14,348 nucleotides of DNA, from contig CANQMC010000023.1 of NCBI GenBank assembly GCA_947624855.1, positions 1-14,348 on the forward strand, in the 5' to 3' direction. The translations under genes and the position numbers were made by a program. Origin of the DNA: an uncultured Bacilli bacterium. GTDB taxonomy: Bacteria > Bacillota_I > Bacilli_A > RF39 > UBA660. The notes below the pieces were generated by a model. That model saw only the letters and a program-made list of their open reading frames with translations. It did no database searches and was not told the DNA's origin. This document shows, piece after piece, positions 5,426-12,234 of the stretch. Position 1 is the stretch's first letter; every line of letters starts with the position of its first letter.

Positions 5426-5855
5426 TAATAATCACCTTCACAATCACTAAAATAAAAGATGCTAATATTCCATATAATATAACACTTCCGGCTAGTTTAA
5501 AGAAATTAGAGCCTAGTCCCATGATTAAACCTTCTTTTTTATAATCTAAGGCACTACTTGATACAGAATGAGCAAAGCCAGTAGTTGGTAATAATAAACC
5601 AGCTTTGGCTTTAGACATCCAATTATCAAAAAAACCTAAGGCAGTAAATAAAGAGGCAGTAAAAATTACTATTAAACTAGTCCAGACTGTAGCGTCAATC
5701 CTTGTTAAATTTAAAACATTCATCAAAATGACAATTATTCCTTCTACAATAAAACCTACTGTACCCCCTACAAGAAAAGCTATTATGGCATTATTTAGCT
5801 TATTTTCTTGGGGTTCATGCTTTTTTACTAATTTTTTATATTCATCTTTGTTCAT
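5418..5855 (-). CDS. spoVAC: Stage V sporulation protein AC (SpoVA channel component)
   Basis: First gene of the minimal spoVAC-AD-AEb unit. The 145-residue membrane protein has a charged N-terminus (KKHEPQENKL) and hydrophobic segments at about 22-50, 57-75 and 115-142. Between them lies the conserved LLLPTTGFAHSVSSSALDYKKEG loop typical of SpoVAC. In Bacillus, SpoVAC behaves as a mechanosensitive channel through which Ca-DPA leaves the germinating spore. The ATG at 5855 has a perfect AACCTCC complement (GGAGGT) six bases upstream. A candidate sigma-G promoter lies directly upstream, and tRNA-Cys is divergent. spoVAA, AB, AEa and AF are not in the window. Confidence 0.94.
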   Translation of the reverse strand: MNKDEYKKLVKKHEPQENKLNNAIIAFLVGGTVGFIVEGIIVILMNVLNLTRIDATVWTSLIVIFTASLFTALGFFDNWMSKAKAGLLLPTTGFAHSVSSSALDYKKEGLIMGLGSNFFKLAGSVILYGILASFILVIVKVIISG

Positions 5856-5871
5856 ATTAAACCTCCATTTT

Positions 5872-5901
5872 TAGTATGAATTTTTTAAAAAAAGTTATAC
5901 C
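5872..5901 (-). promoter_or_regulatory. Candidate sigma-G (forespore) promoter of spoVA
   Basis: On the minus strand GGTATA (5901-5896), 17 bases and CATACTA (5878-5872). These match the sigma-G pattern TGHATR-N17/18-CATAMTA at 5 of 6 and 7 of 7 positions. The predicted leader is only about 10-12 bases, putting the SD at the mRNA 5' end; this is the main reservation. Confidence 0.45.
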
Positions 5902-5926
5902 TTTTTATTAAAATTACATTGTTTAA

Positions 5927-5955
5927 TTGACAAAAAGAAGAATATATAATAAAAT
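5927..5955 (+). promoter_or_regulatory. tRNA-Cys promoter
   Basis: Consensus TTGACA (5927-5932), 17 bases and TAAAAT (5950-5955). Start is predicted about 29 bases before the tRNA. A TATAAT at 5945-5950 is nearer consensus but is only 12 bases from TTGACA. Confidence 0.55.
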
Positions 5956-5990
5956 AATATTGCAAGCAAGAATTACATATAAATTAATAT

Positions 5991-6064
5991 GGGGCTTTAG
6001 CCAAGTGGTAAGGCATGGGACTGCAACTCCCCGAGCACCGGTTCAAATCCGGTAGGCCCCTCCA
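5991..6064 (+). tRNA. tRNA-Cys (anticodon GCA)
   Basis: The acceptor GGGGCTT pairs with AGGCCCC (one G-U), followed by T and an encoded CCA. The anticodon loop CTGCAAC gives GCA for UGC/UGU. The T-arm CCGG-TTCAAAT-CCGG is canonical. The first pair of the anticodon stem (T-C) is mismatched. 74 nt including CCA. Confidence 0.95.
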
Positions 6065-6074
6065 AATTGATAAG

Positions 6075-6097
6075 AAACTCGGAAAATTTTTCGAGTA
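6075..6097 (+). other. tRNA-Cys trailer hairpin
   Basis: ACTCG (6077-6081) pairs with CGAGT (6092-6096) over an A/T loop. It shares the AAACTCGGAAAATT...CGAGTA motif with the tRNA-Leu trailer at 990-1010. It may aid 3' processing or act as a weak terminator. Confidence 0.4.
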
Positions 6098-6103
6098 TAT
6101 ATA

Positions 6104-6143
6104 AAAACTACTCTTAAATTAAAATTGGGAGTAGTTTTATTTT
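6104..6143 (+). terminator. Terminator of tRNA-Cys
   Basis: AAAACTACTC (6104-6113) pairs perfectly with GAGTAGTTTT (6129-6138), followed by ATTTT. A strong intrinsic terminator. Confidence 0.75.
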
Positions 6144-6152
6144 GACAATTTA

Positions 6153-6190
6153 GAAAACACACTTGCATATTGACAGCCAATATGCGTGCT
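6153..6190 (-). terminator. Second hairpin terminator of the small minus-strand operon
   Basis: GCATATTG (6165-6172) and CAATATGC (6178-6185) form a perfect 8-bp stem with a 5-base loop, extended by CAC/GTG across a bulge. On the minus strand TTTTCT follows. Confidence 0.55.
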
Positions 6191-6219
6191 AAAAATGATT
6201 ATTCACTAGAATCATTTTT
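6191..6219 (-). terminator. Bidirectional-looking terminator overlapping the 43-residue ORF stop
   Basis: AAAAATGATT (6191-6200) and AATCATTTTT (6210-6219) form a perfect 10-bp inverted repeat with a 9-base loop, T-rich at the 3' arm on either strand. It ends the 6199-6928 transcription unit. Confidence 0.6.
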
Positions 6220-6330
6220 GTTATTTAAAATACTAATTAATTCATTTAATTCAGATTGTTTATCAAGTATTTCATTTTTTAAATTTTCTATATATTTTTT
6301 TATATCTTCTATACTATTATTTTCTTGCAT
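6199..6330 (-). CDS. 43-residue coiled-coil peptide, function unknown
   Basis: This ORF begins MQENNSIEDIKKYIENLKNE and ends LNNKNDSSE-stop. It is highly charged, with Leu/Ile at heptad-like spacing over most of its length, so it should form one amphipathic coiled-coil helix. GAGGG lies about 9 bases before the ATG. Its start overlaps the end of the upstream gene by 14 bases, which suggests coupled translation, and strong hairpin terminators follow at once. The upstream gene also ends in a coiled coil (SLTSQRDDLDKQIEEIKVQI), so the two products might interact. No family is recognised. Confidence 0.6.
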   Translation of the reverse strand: MQENNSIEDIKKYIENLKNEILDKQSELNELISILNNKNDSSE

Positions 6331-6928
6331 TATTTTTACCCTCGCTCATCAATTGAATTTGAACTTTAATTTCTTCAATTTGCTTATCCAAATCATCTCT
6401 TTGACTAGTTAAACTTGATAATTGTTTTTTTAATGTTTCTAATTCTGGTAATGTTATTGTATCATCTTTTTTATTTTCTTTAATTTTAATATACTCTAAA
6501 TAAAAATCTACTAAATATTTTGAATGACTATTTCTAACATCATAATCGTTCAAATAATCTTTCATAGTTAAATTAGATCTATCTATATTTGATCGAAAAA
6601 GCCCTCTATATACTCTTCTTATAAAAGGTATTCCTAATTTTGAACAATCTTTTTTAAAATTTTCTTCAATTGGATCTAGATGGCTTTTAAGTAAAACATC
6701 ACATACTAAATCCTATCCCAAATATTTACATCTCAAAACATCAATCATTCTAAAAAATGTATTTCTAGTTTCTGTATTAGGTATTGACTTTAAATCCATA
6801 GTAATAAAATCATTTAAAGTATAAATTCCTCTATTATGTAAGCCAATTAAATTTTGTCCAAAATTCGGTTTTGAATTTAAAAATGGTATATCCTCTAATC
6901 TCATTTCTAAAGTTTTATTATCATCCAT
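6317..6928 (-). pseudogene. Gene interrupted by an in-frame TAG: RpoA-CTD/HhH-like N-terminus plus coiled coil
   Basis: From ATG 6928 (AAGGATGTGAT SD, TGATATAAT promoter) a 71-residue frame ends at TAG 6715-6713. The same frame then stays open for 131 more codons to TAA at 6317, giving a 203-codon gene with one internal stop at codon 72. The N-terminal part, with LIGLHNRGIYTLNDFITMDL, resembles the helix-hairpin-helix fold of the RNA polymerase alpha C-terminal domain. The segment after the stop (IPFIRRVYRGLFRSNIDRSN) is basic, and the last 40 residues are coiled coil. TAG ends spoVAC and spoVAEb here, so suppression is unlikely. The ATG at 6565 has no SD. A nonsense mutation is simplest; a functional 71-residue product is possible. 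Family unknown. Confidence 0.65.
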
Positions 6929-6971
6929 AAAATCACATCCTTGCTTGTAACTACTTATAAATTACATAATA

Positions 6972-6980
6972 ATTATATCA
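6972..6980 (-). promoter_or_regulatory. Extended -10 promoter of the 6928-6199 operon
   Basis: TGATATAAT on the minus strand, with TTACTA 17 bases upstream as a weak -35. Start is predicted near 6965, about 37 bases before the ATG. A second TGATATAAT at 7086-7094 could start a longer transcript. Confidence 0.45.
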
Positions 6981-6992
6981 CGTATAATACTG

Positions 6993-7060
6993 ATTAGTAA
7001 ATGGATGAAGTTGCAAATCATTGATTTACTAGTATAATATTATTACTCTTTTTAGAGTAA
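6993..7060. other. Structured intergenic region with divergent promoter-like sites
   Basis: An inverted repeat (6993-7002 with 7024-7033, one G-U, 21-base loop) is followed by a TTACTCT-TTTT-AGAGTAA hairpin (7043-7060). On the plus strand TTGCAA (7011-7016), 16 bases and TATAAT (7033-7038) form a good promoter. Only a 25-codon ORF without SD (7066-7143) follows it. A small RNA is conceivable. Confidence 0.3.
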
Positions 7061-7139
7061 AATTTATGCGATTGAGTTTAGGCAGATTATATCATAAATC
7101 CTTAACTGATACTATAATTAAGAACAGCTTATCATTTTA

Positions 7140-7574
7140 TTAATTTATTTTATATTCATTTTTTATCATCTTAAATATTTCTTGTTTCTCTTTTTTTGTA
7201 AATATATCTTTTTGTCTTTTAAATTTATTTAAATCCCATTTCCAAAAGTTATAGCCAAAATGTTTATCAATATATTTTTTATTAAATAAATTTACTTCAT
7301 TTTTATATCTTGGCATAAAATGAAAATGAACGTGAGGTTTTTCATTATCACGATAAGCATTATTCATTAAACAAGAAAAATTAAACATGGTAGCTCCAAA
7401 TATCTTTTTACATACTCTTTCTAATTCTTTTTCTAGTTTACCAAGTTCAGCCCAATCATCACTGGTTAAATCACTTAAATTTTCTGTATTACAACTTATA
7501 ATTGAATATCCAATAAATTCTTGACTCCATTCGCCAAAAACGACTTCCCACGTTTTACCTTTATATAATTGCAT
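7140..7574 (-). CDS. HIT-family (histidine triad) nucleotide hydrolase/transferase
   Basis: The 144-residue protein carries the histidine triad H81-V-H83-F-H85-F, followed by MPRY. It is preceded by the Asn-containing strand SCLMNNAYRDN, as in HIT proteins. The middle histidine is the nucleophile that attacks the alpha-phosphate of substrates such as dinucleoside polyphosphates or nucleotide phosphoramidates. The N-terminal IGYSIISCNTENLSDLTSDDWAEL helix region fits the family. It is cytoplasmic, with an excellent GGGAGGT SD. It lies 63 bases downstream of the 722-residue gene on the same strand, with no terminator between. It may be the last gene of that operon or use its own weak TTGCAA-17-TATTTT promoter. 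The substrate cannot be told from sequence. Confidence 0.85.
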   Translation of the reverse strand: MQLYKGKTWEVVFGEWSQEFIGYSIISCNTENLSDLTSDDWAELGKLEKELERVCKKIFGATMFNFSCLMNNAYRDNEKPHVHFHFMPRYKNEVNLFNKKYIDKHFGYNFWKWDLNKFKRQKDIFTKKEKQEIFKMIKNEYKIN

Positions 7575-7637
7575 AATTACCTCCCTTAATCAAAAATATC
7601 TTAATTTTTCATATTTTGCAACATTTATATTATTCTT

Positions 7638-9806
7638 TTACATTGTCATTCCCCGATCTTGCTCTATTTTTTCAACTTCTTCTAAATTTTGTTGTTCTAA
7701 TATTTCTTGTTGTTTTAATAATTCATCTAAATTAACAATTTTATTAATATCTAATCCCATTTCCTTAATTCTTTCTTGAAATTGTTTTCTTCTTAATTCA
7801 TGTCTTTGATCTTCTAATTGTTCCGTTAGTACATTTTTTTGTAAAGAGTCAATTTCCCTTGGCTTTTGTTCTTGTTTATCTTTTGCAATTATAATATTAC
7901 CATTTTGATCCATTAAAATATTAGCACTTTTGTTATAGGCTTCAGTAGATAATTTTTTCCCTTTTTGTAGTTCAAAAAAATATTCATTAAATAAAGCATT
8001 AGCATTTGTATCTACAATTACTTCTGGTATTCCTTTAAAAGCCGTAATATATTCTTTACCAAACAGTATAGATATATCTAATTGTCCATCTTTAGTTGAA
8101 ACAATATATTGAGGATTATTTTCTATAACTTTAGTATATAACGCATTTTTTTCTTCTTCTGTTAAATTTGCATATTTTATGCTAGTATAATATCCAATCG
8201 CAGCATTTCTTAAATAAATGGTATTTCTTTCTTCTTCTGGATCATATTCTGATGATTTTCGATATTGTTCTATTATTTGATTTAATTGTTCCTCTGTTAA
8301 ACTATTTTTATATTGTTCGTATAAATAAGAATGTACTCTATCATCTATATTTTCTTGGGCTATTGTTGAAAAAGTTATTCCGTTTGTTATTTTCCCTAAA
8401 TCTTGATAGTATATTGCTCCATTAGTTTTTGAGGTAAGTCCCATATATTTTGAATGATTAACATTTTGCATTGTACCAAGTTTTATTGGATTATTTAATA
8501 TTTCTATGTGGTCCTGATATGTTGCTACATAAACATAAATTGGAGTTTGGGTTTGTTCTAAATTTTGTAGTTGGAATCGTTCTATTTTTTTTAATCCATT
8601 GGGATTTATATTTTGTTTTAATATTTTAAAATCTTGATTTAATGATTTAGAAAAAATACGAGGTATATCTTGTAACCTTTTTTCAAGTAAAGTTCTTCTT
8701 TTAGAAAAATCAGCGGTAGCCATATTAATTTTAAAAACTTCGTTGCCAATTCTAAATTCAAACATATTTGTATTGGGGTTCCATAATGATTGATATGGTA
8801 TTCTATTCGTATTATAAACCTTTCTATCTTTATCAATCGCCAATTTATGTCCAGCAATTTCAAATTCAATGACATCTTGATTATTGTATTCCTTTAATTT
8901 AGAAGATAATGACCTATACTCTTTTAATTGTTTTTCTAAAAATGTTTTCTTTAAAGGATCAAAAATACCCATTTTATTTAATAATCCAATATCCATACCC
9001 TGTTTAAATTGCTCTACCCATTCCATATCTGGAGCAGGTCTTTGTTCTAAAATAGAAAGATACTTTTCATATTCTTCAAAAGATGATATTAAATGTTTTG
9101 GTATATTATTTTGAATCAAATGCCGTTGAGCATTTATATAATTAGGATCTATCATTGCTTGGCTCATTATAAAGCCTTTATTTTCCCATTCTTTTTGATA
9201 TTTAGCTACGTTTTGAACGAAGTTTAACCATGATGAAGATACTCTTTTTGAATCAACTTTACCTTTTAAAAATAAGCTATAATTATTAACATTACCAGTT
9301 AAAGCATTAGCAAACTTTAACATATTAACTTGAGGTTTATAAGATCTACTATTAGGATATATTTGTTGATTTAACATTTCGGTAATAGCTTCATTTATAA
9401 AACCACCATTTTTAATTTCCGGATCTGGGAATTCAACTTTATCTATTTCTCTCATAACCAAAAAATGGATAAATTCGTGAGATAATACTGCATCTAAATA
9501 TTCCATTGGGTAATTAAGGCAAGAACTGTCAATATGAATTTCTTTAATTCCATATCTATAAAGACCAACGGCGCCAACTTTAGAAGGCTCATTACTAACT
9601 AAAATTTTTAATTTATCAGGTATATCTTTTAATATATATTGATTAAAAAATTCTTTATAATCTCTTTGACTAGTATAACCATTAGCATTAAAATATTCTT
9701 GTTGTTTTTTCATTACTCTTTTAAATGAGTCGATTAACCGCGAATCAATATCTATTTTTTCAATAATATTATCTTGTGTTAAATATTCAAAACTTTTATC
9801 TTCCAT
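7638..9806 (-). CDS. 722-residue cytoplasmic HExxH metallopeptidase-like protein
   Basis: No named family is recognised for the whole protein. Near the N-terminus H110-E-F-I-H114 forms a zinc-binding HExxH helix (DAVLSHEFIHFLVMRE). It is followed by NEAITEML, where E139 or E143 could be the third ligand, as in gluzincins. There is no signal peptide or transmembrane helix. The remaining ~570 residues include beta-rich parts (FEFRIGNEVFKINMATADF), a TPIYVYVATYQDHIEIL segment, and a charged Gln/Glu-rich coiled coil from ~640 to the end. The gene follows the phosphatase-like gene by 9 bases with SD AGGAG, and an HIT gene follows. A smaller HExxH protein starts the same operon, so both probably act in one pathway. 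Proteolytic activity is predicted from the motif only. Confidence 0.65.
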   Translation of the reverse strand: MEDKSFEYLTQDNIIEKIDIDSRLIDSFKRVMKKQQEYFNANGYTSQRDYKEFFNQYILKDIPDKLKILVSNEPSKVGAVGLYRYGIKEIHIDSSCLNYPMEYLDAVLSHEFIHFLVMREIDKVEFPDPEIKNGGFINEAITEMLNQQIYPNSRSYKPQVNMLKFANALTGNVNNYSLFLKGKVDSKRVSSSWLNFVQNVAKYQKEWENKGFIMSQAMIDPNYINAQRHLIQNNIPKHLISSFEEYEKYLSILEQRPAPDMEWVEQFKQGMDIGLLNKMGIFDPLKKTFLEKQLKEYRSLSSKLKEYNNQDVIEFEIAGHKLAIDKDRKVYNTNRIPYQSLWNPNTNMFEFRIGNEVFKINMATADFSKRRTLLEKRLQDIPRIFSKSLNQDFKILKQNINPNGLKKIERFQLQNLEQTQTPIYVYVATYQDHIEILNNPIKLGTMQNVNHSKYMGLTSKTNGAIYYQDLGKITNGITFSTIAQENIDDRVHSYLYEQYKNSLTEEQLNQIIEQYRKSSEYDPEEERNTIYLRNAAIGYYTSIKYANLTEEEKNALYTKVIENNPQYIVSTKDGQLDISILFGKEYITAFKGIPEVIVDTNANALFNEYFFELQKGKKLSTEAYNKSANILMDQNGNIIIAKDKQEQKPREIDSLQKNVLTEQLEDQRHELRRKQFQERIKEMGLDINKIVNLDELLKQQEILEQQNLEEVEKIEQDRGMTM

Positions 9807-9815
9807 AATTAACTC

Positions 9816-10454
9816 CTATTTTAGTCTTTTATTCTCTATTTTTATTAATTTATCTTCTTCAAATTCTAATTTAAATAATTCTGGTACCTTCCAATTACCA
9901 TCAAAAATAAGTTTATTATTAAAATATATTTCAGCTTTTTCGGTTTCTTTATTATATATTATTTCACACCATTTTTTTAACATAGCTGTTAAAGCAGTAC
10001 CATGAGAAACAACCATTATATTTTGCCCTTTATATTTATTTAATAATTCTTCTAATGCCCCTTGCATTCTTAAAGCTACTTCATTTAATGATTCGCCATT
10101 ATTAATTTTATAATCCCAATTATTAAATTGCAATTCATAAAAATCTTTGGGAAGCTCACTCATTGAATTAACTCCAAACTTTCTTTCTCCAAACCTTTCA
10201 TCAACATTTAATTTTATTTTATTAGCCTCAGCAATATATTTAGCAGTTGCCATTGCTCTAACATAATGAGAAGAATACAAAACATTTATATTTTTTAATT
10301 CTGGTATTTCACTCATTAAGCAGGCTTTTTCTTCCCCAACTACACTTAAAGGATTTTTTTCATTTCTAATTTGTTCTATTTCATTAGCGTTATATTCCCC
10401 TAAATACTCTCGAAAAGGTTGTGAATATCTTGCTATATAAATTATTGTTTTCAT
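9816..10454 (-). CDS. Histidine-phosphatase superfamily protein with Tyr at the catalytic His
   Basis: The fold is that of the phosphoglycerate-mutase/acid-phosphatase (RHG) superfamily. Expected elements are present: the SSHYVRAMATAKYI segment with Arg66, FGERKFG with Glu90, and VVSHGTALTAML with the second catalytic His151. The first motif, normally R-H-G or R-H-S, reads IARYSQPFR. Residue 10, the phospho-accepting histidine, is therefore tyrosine (codon TAT, plus-strand 10425-10427). One base change would restore CAT. Without this His the enzyme should not form the phosphohistidine intermediate. It is therefore a pseudoenzyme, a binding protein or a recent mutant. The rest of the 212-residue frame is intact, with AAAGGAGA SD. 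It lies 14 bases after the metallopeptidase-like genes and 9 before the 722-residue gene. Confidence 0.8.
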   Translation of the reverse strand: MKTIIYIARYSQPFREYLGEYNANEIEQIRNEKNPLSVVGEEKACLMSEIPELKNINVLYSSHYVRAMATAKYIAEANKIKLNVDERFGERKFGVNSMSELPKDFYELQFNNWDYKINNGESLNEVALRMQGALEELLNKYKGQNIMVVSHGTALTAMLKKWCEIIYNKETEKAEIYFNNKLIFDGNWKVPELFKLEFEEDKLIKIENKRLK

Positions 10455-10468
10455 GAATTTCTCCTTTT

Positions 10469-11489
10469 TTATCTTCTTACTTCTGAAGATTGTTCTATCG
10501 TCTGATTATTTTGAAGCATATTTATAGTGTTTAAAAAATCTTGTTTTAATTGAGGTGTAGTTAAATATGCAGATATTTTTTGATAATTTTGAAGTACATG
10601 GTCTGTATCATTATTAGCTATAAAATTGGCTGCTAAATCTCTCTCAATTTTATTTATTAATTTTCCTTGCGTTTTTATATTACCCCTAAAATATTCGCCA
10701 TCTGCCATTTCTATATCAACTAAATCACCTTGTAATTGATTACCATATCCCCTAATAATTAGTTTATCAATAGAATATATTTTTTCTAAATCAAACATAA
10801 ATTCTTCAAATTTTCCAGCATTATCAGGAAATACCTCATACATTTCTTTTTAATTGTCTTCCATCTTTTCTAAAACCTAGTGCCAATAATTGATTAATTG
10901 GAACTCCTAGTGAACCTGATAGAAGCATTAAAATACTACCATTTAATTGATATTCTGATAGTGGACTATATGGCGTATGTTCGGCGTGTCCTCTTACAGT
11001 ATTTGGCTGTTCTCTATATTGTAAATTAGTTTCATTTGATAAATGATATAAAATTTCGGCTGTATATTGGGTTGCGCCTTCAGTTAAAAACATTCCTGTT
11101 TTACCATTGTAAAATGAACATTCTTCCTGATTATTTACATATCTAGTTTGCAAAGCATGAGTTATTTCATGAAAAAAATATAACTTATTGGTTTCATAAT
11201 CTAATGTTGAATTCATGGTTATTTTATTTCCATCAGTTTTACCATGAATACCACCTAAATTTTCTTCAGAAATAGTATTTAAAAGATTTGGTAGCATTCT
11301 AGCTACATTTATTGGATCAAGATATAATCCACCCTCAAAATCTAATTGCCCAATAGAATCAATATAATCTGCAATTAATAAATAATATTTTTCAGGAATA
11401 TTAGCATTTGTATTTTGAAATAATTCTTTTATTGAATCAACTAAACCACTATTTAACAATTCTTGCTCTCTTTGGGTTCTTGACTTCAT
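10469..11489 (-). pseudogene. HExxH metallopeptidase-like gene split by a 1-nt frameshift
   Basis: Two frames, 11489-10836 (217 residues) and 10843-10469 (124 residues), overlap by 8 bases. The first has FFHEITHAL (H107-E-I-T-H111) and LTEGATQYTAEIL, with E137 as likely third zinc ligand. The second has no metal motif and starts MYEVFPDNAGKF with no good SD. Removing one A from the A5 run at the junction joins them as GRQLKEMYEVFPDNAG, a natural helix, giving a ~340-residue protein. A homopolymer indel, real or a sequencing error, is the simplest reading. The upstream promoter (TGATATAAT, 11545-11537) and AAGGTAGTGAT SD are intact. The 217-residue part keeps the whole catalytic core and could still fold. 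No signal peptide is visible. Parent family unknown. Confidence 0.55.
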
Positions 11490-11536
11490 TTAATCACTAC
11501 CTTCCAACATTTTACATCATATTATCTTATAATAAA

Positions 11537-11545
11537 ATTATATCA
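11537..11545 (-). promoter_or_regulatory. Extended -10 promoter of the metallopeptidase operon
   Basis: TGATATAAT on the minus strand without a clear -35. Start is predicted near 11530, giving a ~40-base leader. It would drive the genes from 11489 down to 7638 or 7140. Confidence 0.45.
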
Positions 11546-11616
11546 TTATTTCCATAAAAAAACATTATTATATTGAATATTTTTTAAAATGTGATACTAT
11601 TATTTTAATAATTATT

Positions 11617-11653
11617 TATAATAGTTTACATAAATATTTAAATAATATATAAA
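11617..11653 (+). promoter_or_regulatory. Promoter candidates for the divergent histidine phosphatase
   Basis: Two candidates overlap. TATAAT at 11617-11622 has a weak -35 and a ~39-base leader. TTTACA (11625-11630), 17 bases and TATAAA (11648-11653) has a very short leader. I cannot choose between them from sequence. Confidence 0.35.
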
Positions 11654-11667
11654 AAAGAGGGATAAAT

Positions 11668-12195
11668 ATGATACTATATGTTATGCGACACGGAGAAGTT
11701 AAAGCTAATCTCAAAAATCAAATAAATGGTAGAAATAATCATGGATTAACTATGAAAGGAAAAAAGCAAGCAAAAAATAATCAACAAATTATTGTTAATT
11801 TAAAAATTGATATGATTTTTTGTTCTCCTCTAAAAAGAGCTATTCAAACGTGTAAAATTGCTACTAAAAATAAATATAAAATTATTTATGATAATCGATT
11901 GTTAGAAAGAGATTCTAAAAATATGCAATATAAATCAATAAAGGAAATAAATAAAGATATATGGTATAATTTAAGCAAAGATATAGTATATGACAATTCT
12001 GAAGGATTTAAAAGTATTGTTAATCGTGTAAATGACTTTATTAAAAATATAAAAGATAATTATGATGATAAAAATATTTTAATAGTTACTCATGGAGATG
12101 TATGTAAGGCAATCTACTTATATTTTAATCCTAACAACAAGAATATAGCAGATTTCGAACATAAAAATTGTGAAATAATTAAATATGAATATTGA
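11668..12195 (+). CDS. Histidine phosphatase family protein, catalytic motifs intact
   Basis: The 175-residue protein opens MILYVMRHGEVKANLKNQINGR, with the R7-H8-G9 motif whose His accepts the phosphoryl group. CSPLKRAIQT (R57), LLERD (E80 as proton donor) and VTHGDV (H142) complete the active site. This is a small cofactor-independent member of the phosphoglycerate-mutase-like superfamily, similar in size to alpha-ribazole phosphatase (CobC)-like and broad-specificity phosphatases. No cobalamin genes are nearby, so the substrate is unknown. AGAGGGAT lies upstream of the ATG. It is divergent from the metallopeptidase operon, which holds a related protein with a damaged motif, and converges with the MBL-fold gene. 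Confidence 0.88.
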   Translation: MILYVMRHGEVKANLKNQINGRNNHGLTMKGKKQAKNNQQIIVNLKIDMIFCSPLKRAIQTCKIATKNKYKIIYDNRLLERDSKNMQYKSIKEINKDIWYNLSKDIVYDNSEGFKSIVNRVNDFIKNIKDNYDDKNILIVTHGDVCKAIYLYFNPNNKNIADFEHKNCEIIKYEY

Positions 12196-12234
12196 AACTA
12201 TTTTAAAGATATAATAAAAATTTTATTTCAATAT
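12189..12234. terminator. Weak bidirectional hairpin between convergent genes
   Basis: ATATTGAAA (12189-12197) pairs perfectly with TTTCAATAT (12226-12234) across a 28-base A/T loop. It spans the stops of both convergent genes. The U-tract is poor, so terminator function is tentative. Confidence 0.3.

Noticed and set aside
5605..5874. 89-codon plus-strand ORF
   Set aside because: Shadow of spoVAC on the opposite strand, with no SD or promoter.
6170..6412. 80-codon plus-strand ORF, Phe/Ile-rich
   Set aside because: Complement of two coiled-coil coding frames (6199-6330 and 6317-6565) that have better signals; no SD.
6713..6715. UAG recoded as an amino acid
   Set aside because: spoVAC and spoVAEb end in TAG at the expected family lengths, so UAG is a normal stop here; a nonsense mutation is simpler.
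7066..7143. 25-codon plus-strand ORF after a good promoter
   Set aside because: No Shine-Dalgarno, no hydrophobic or other recognisable character, and it overlaps the end of the HIT gene.
8639..9114. ORFs of 78 (minus) and 76 (plus) codons inside the 722-residue gene
   Set aside because: Shadows in other frames of a long, well-supported gene.
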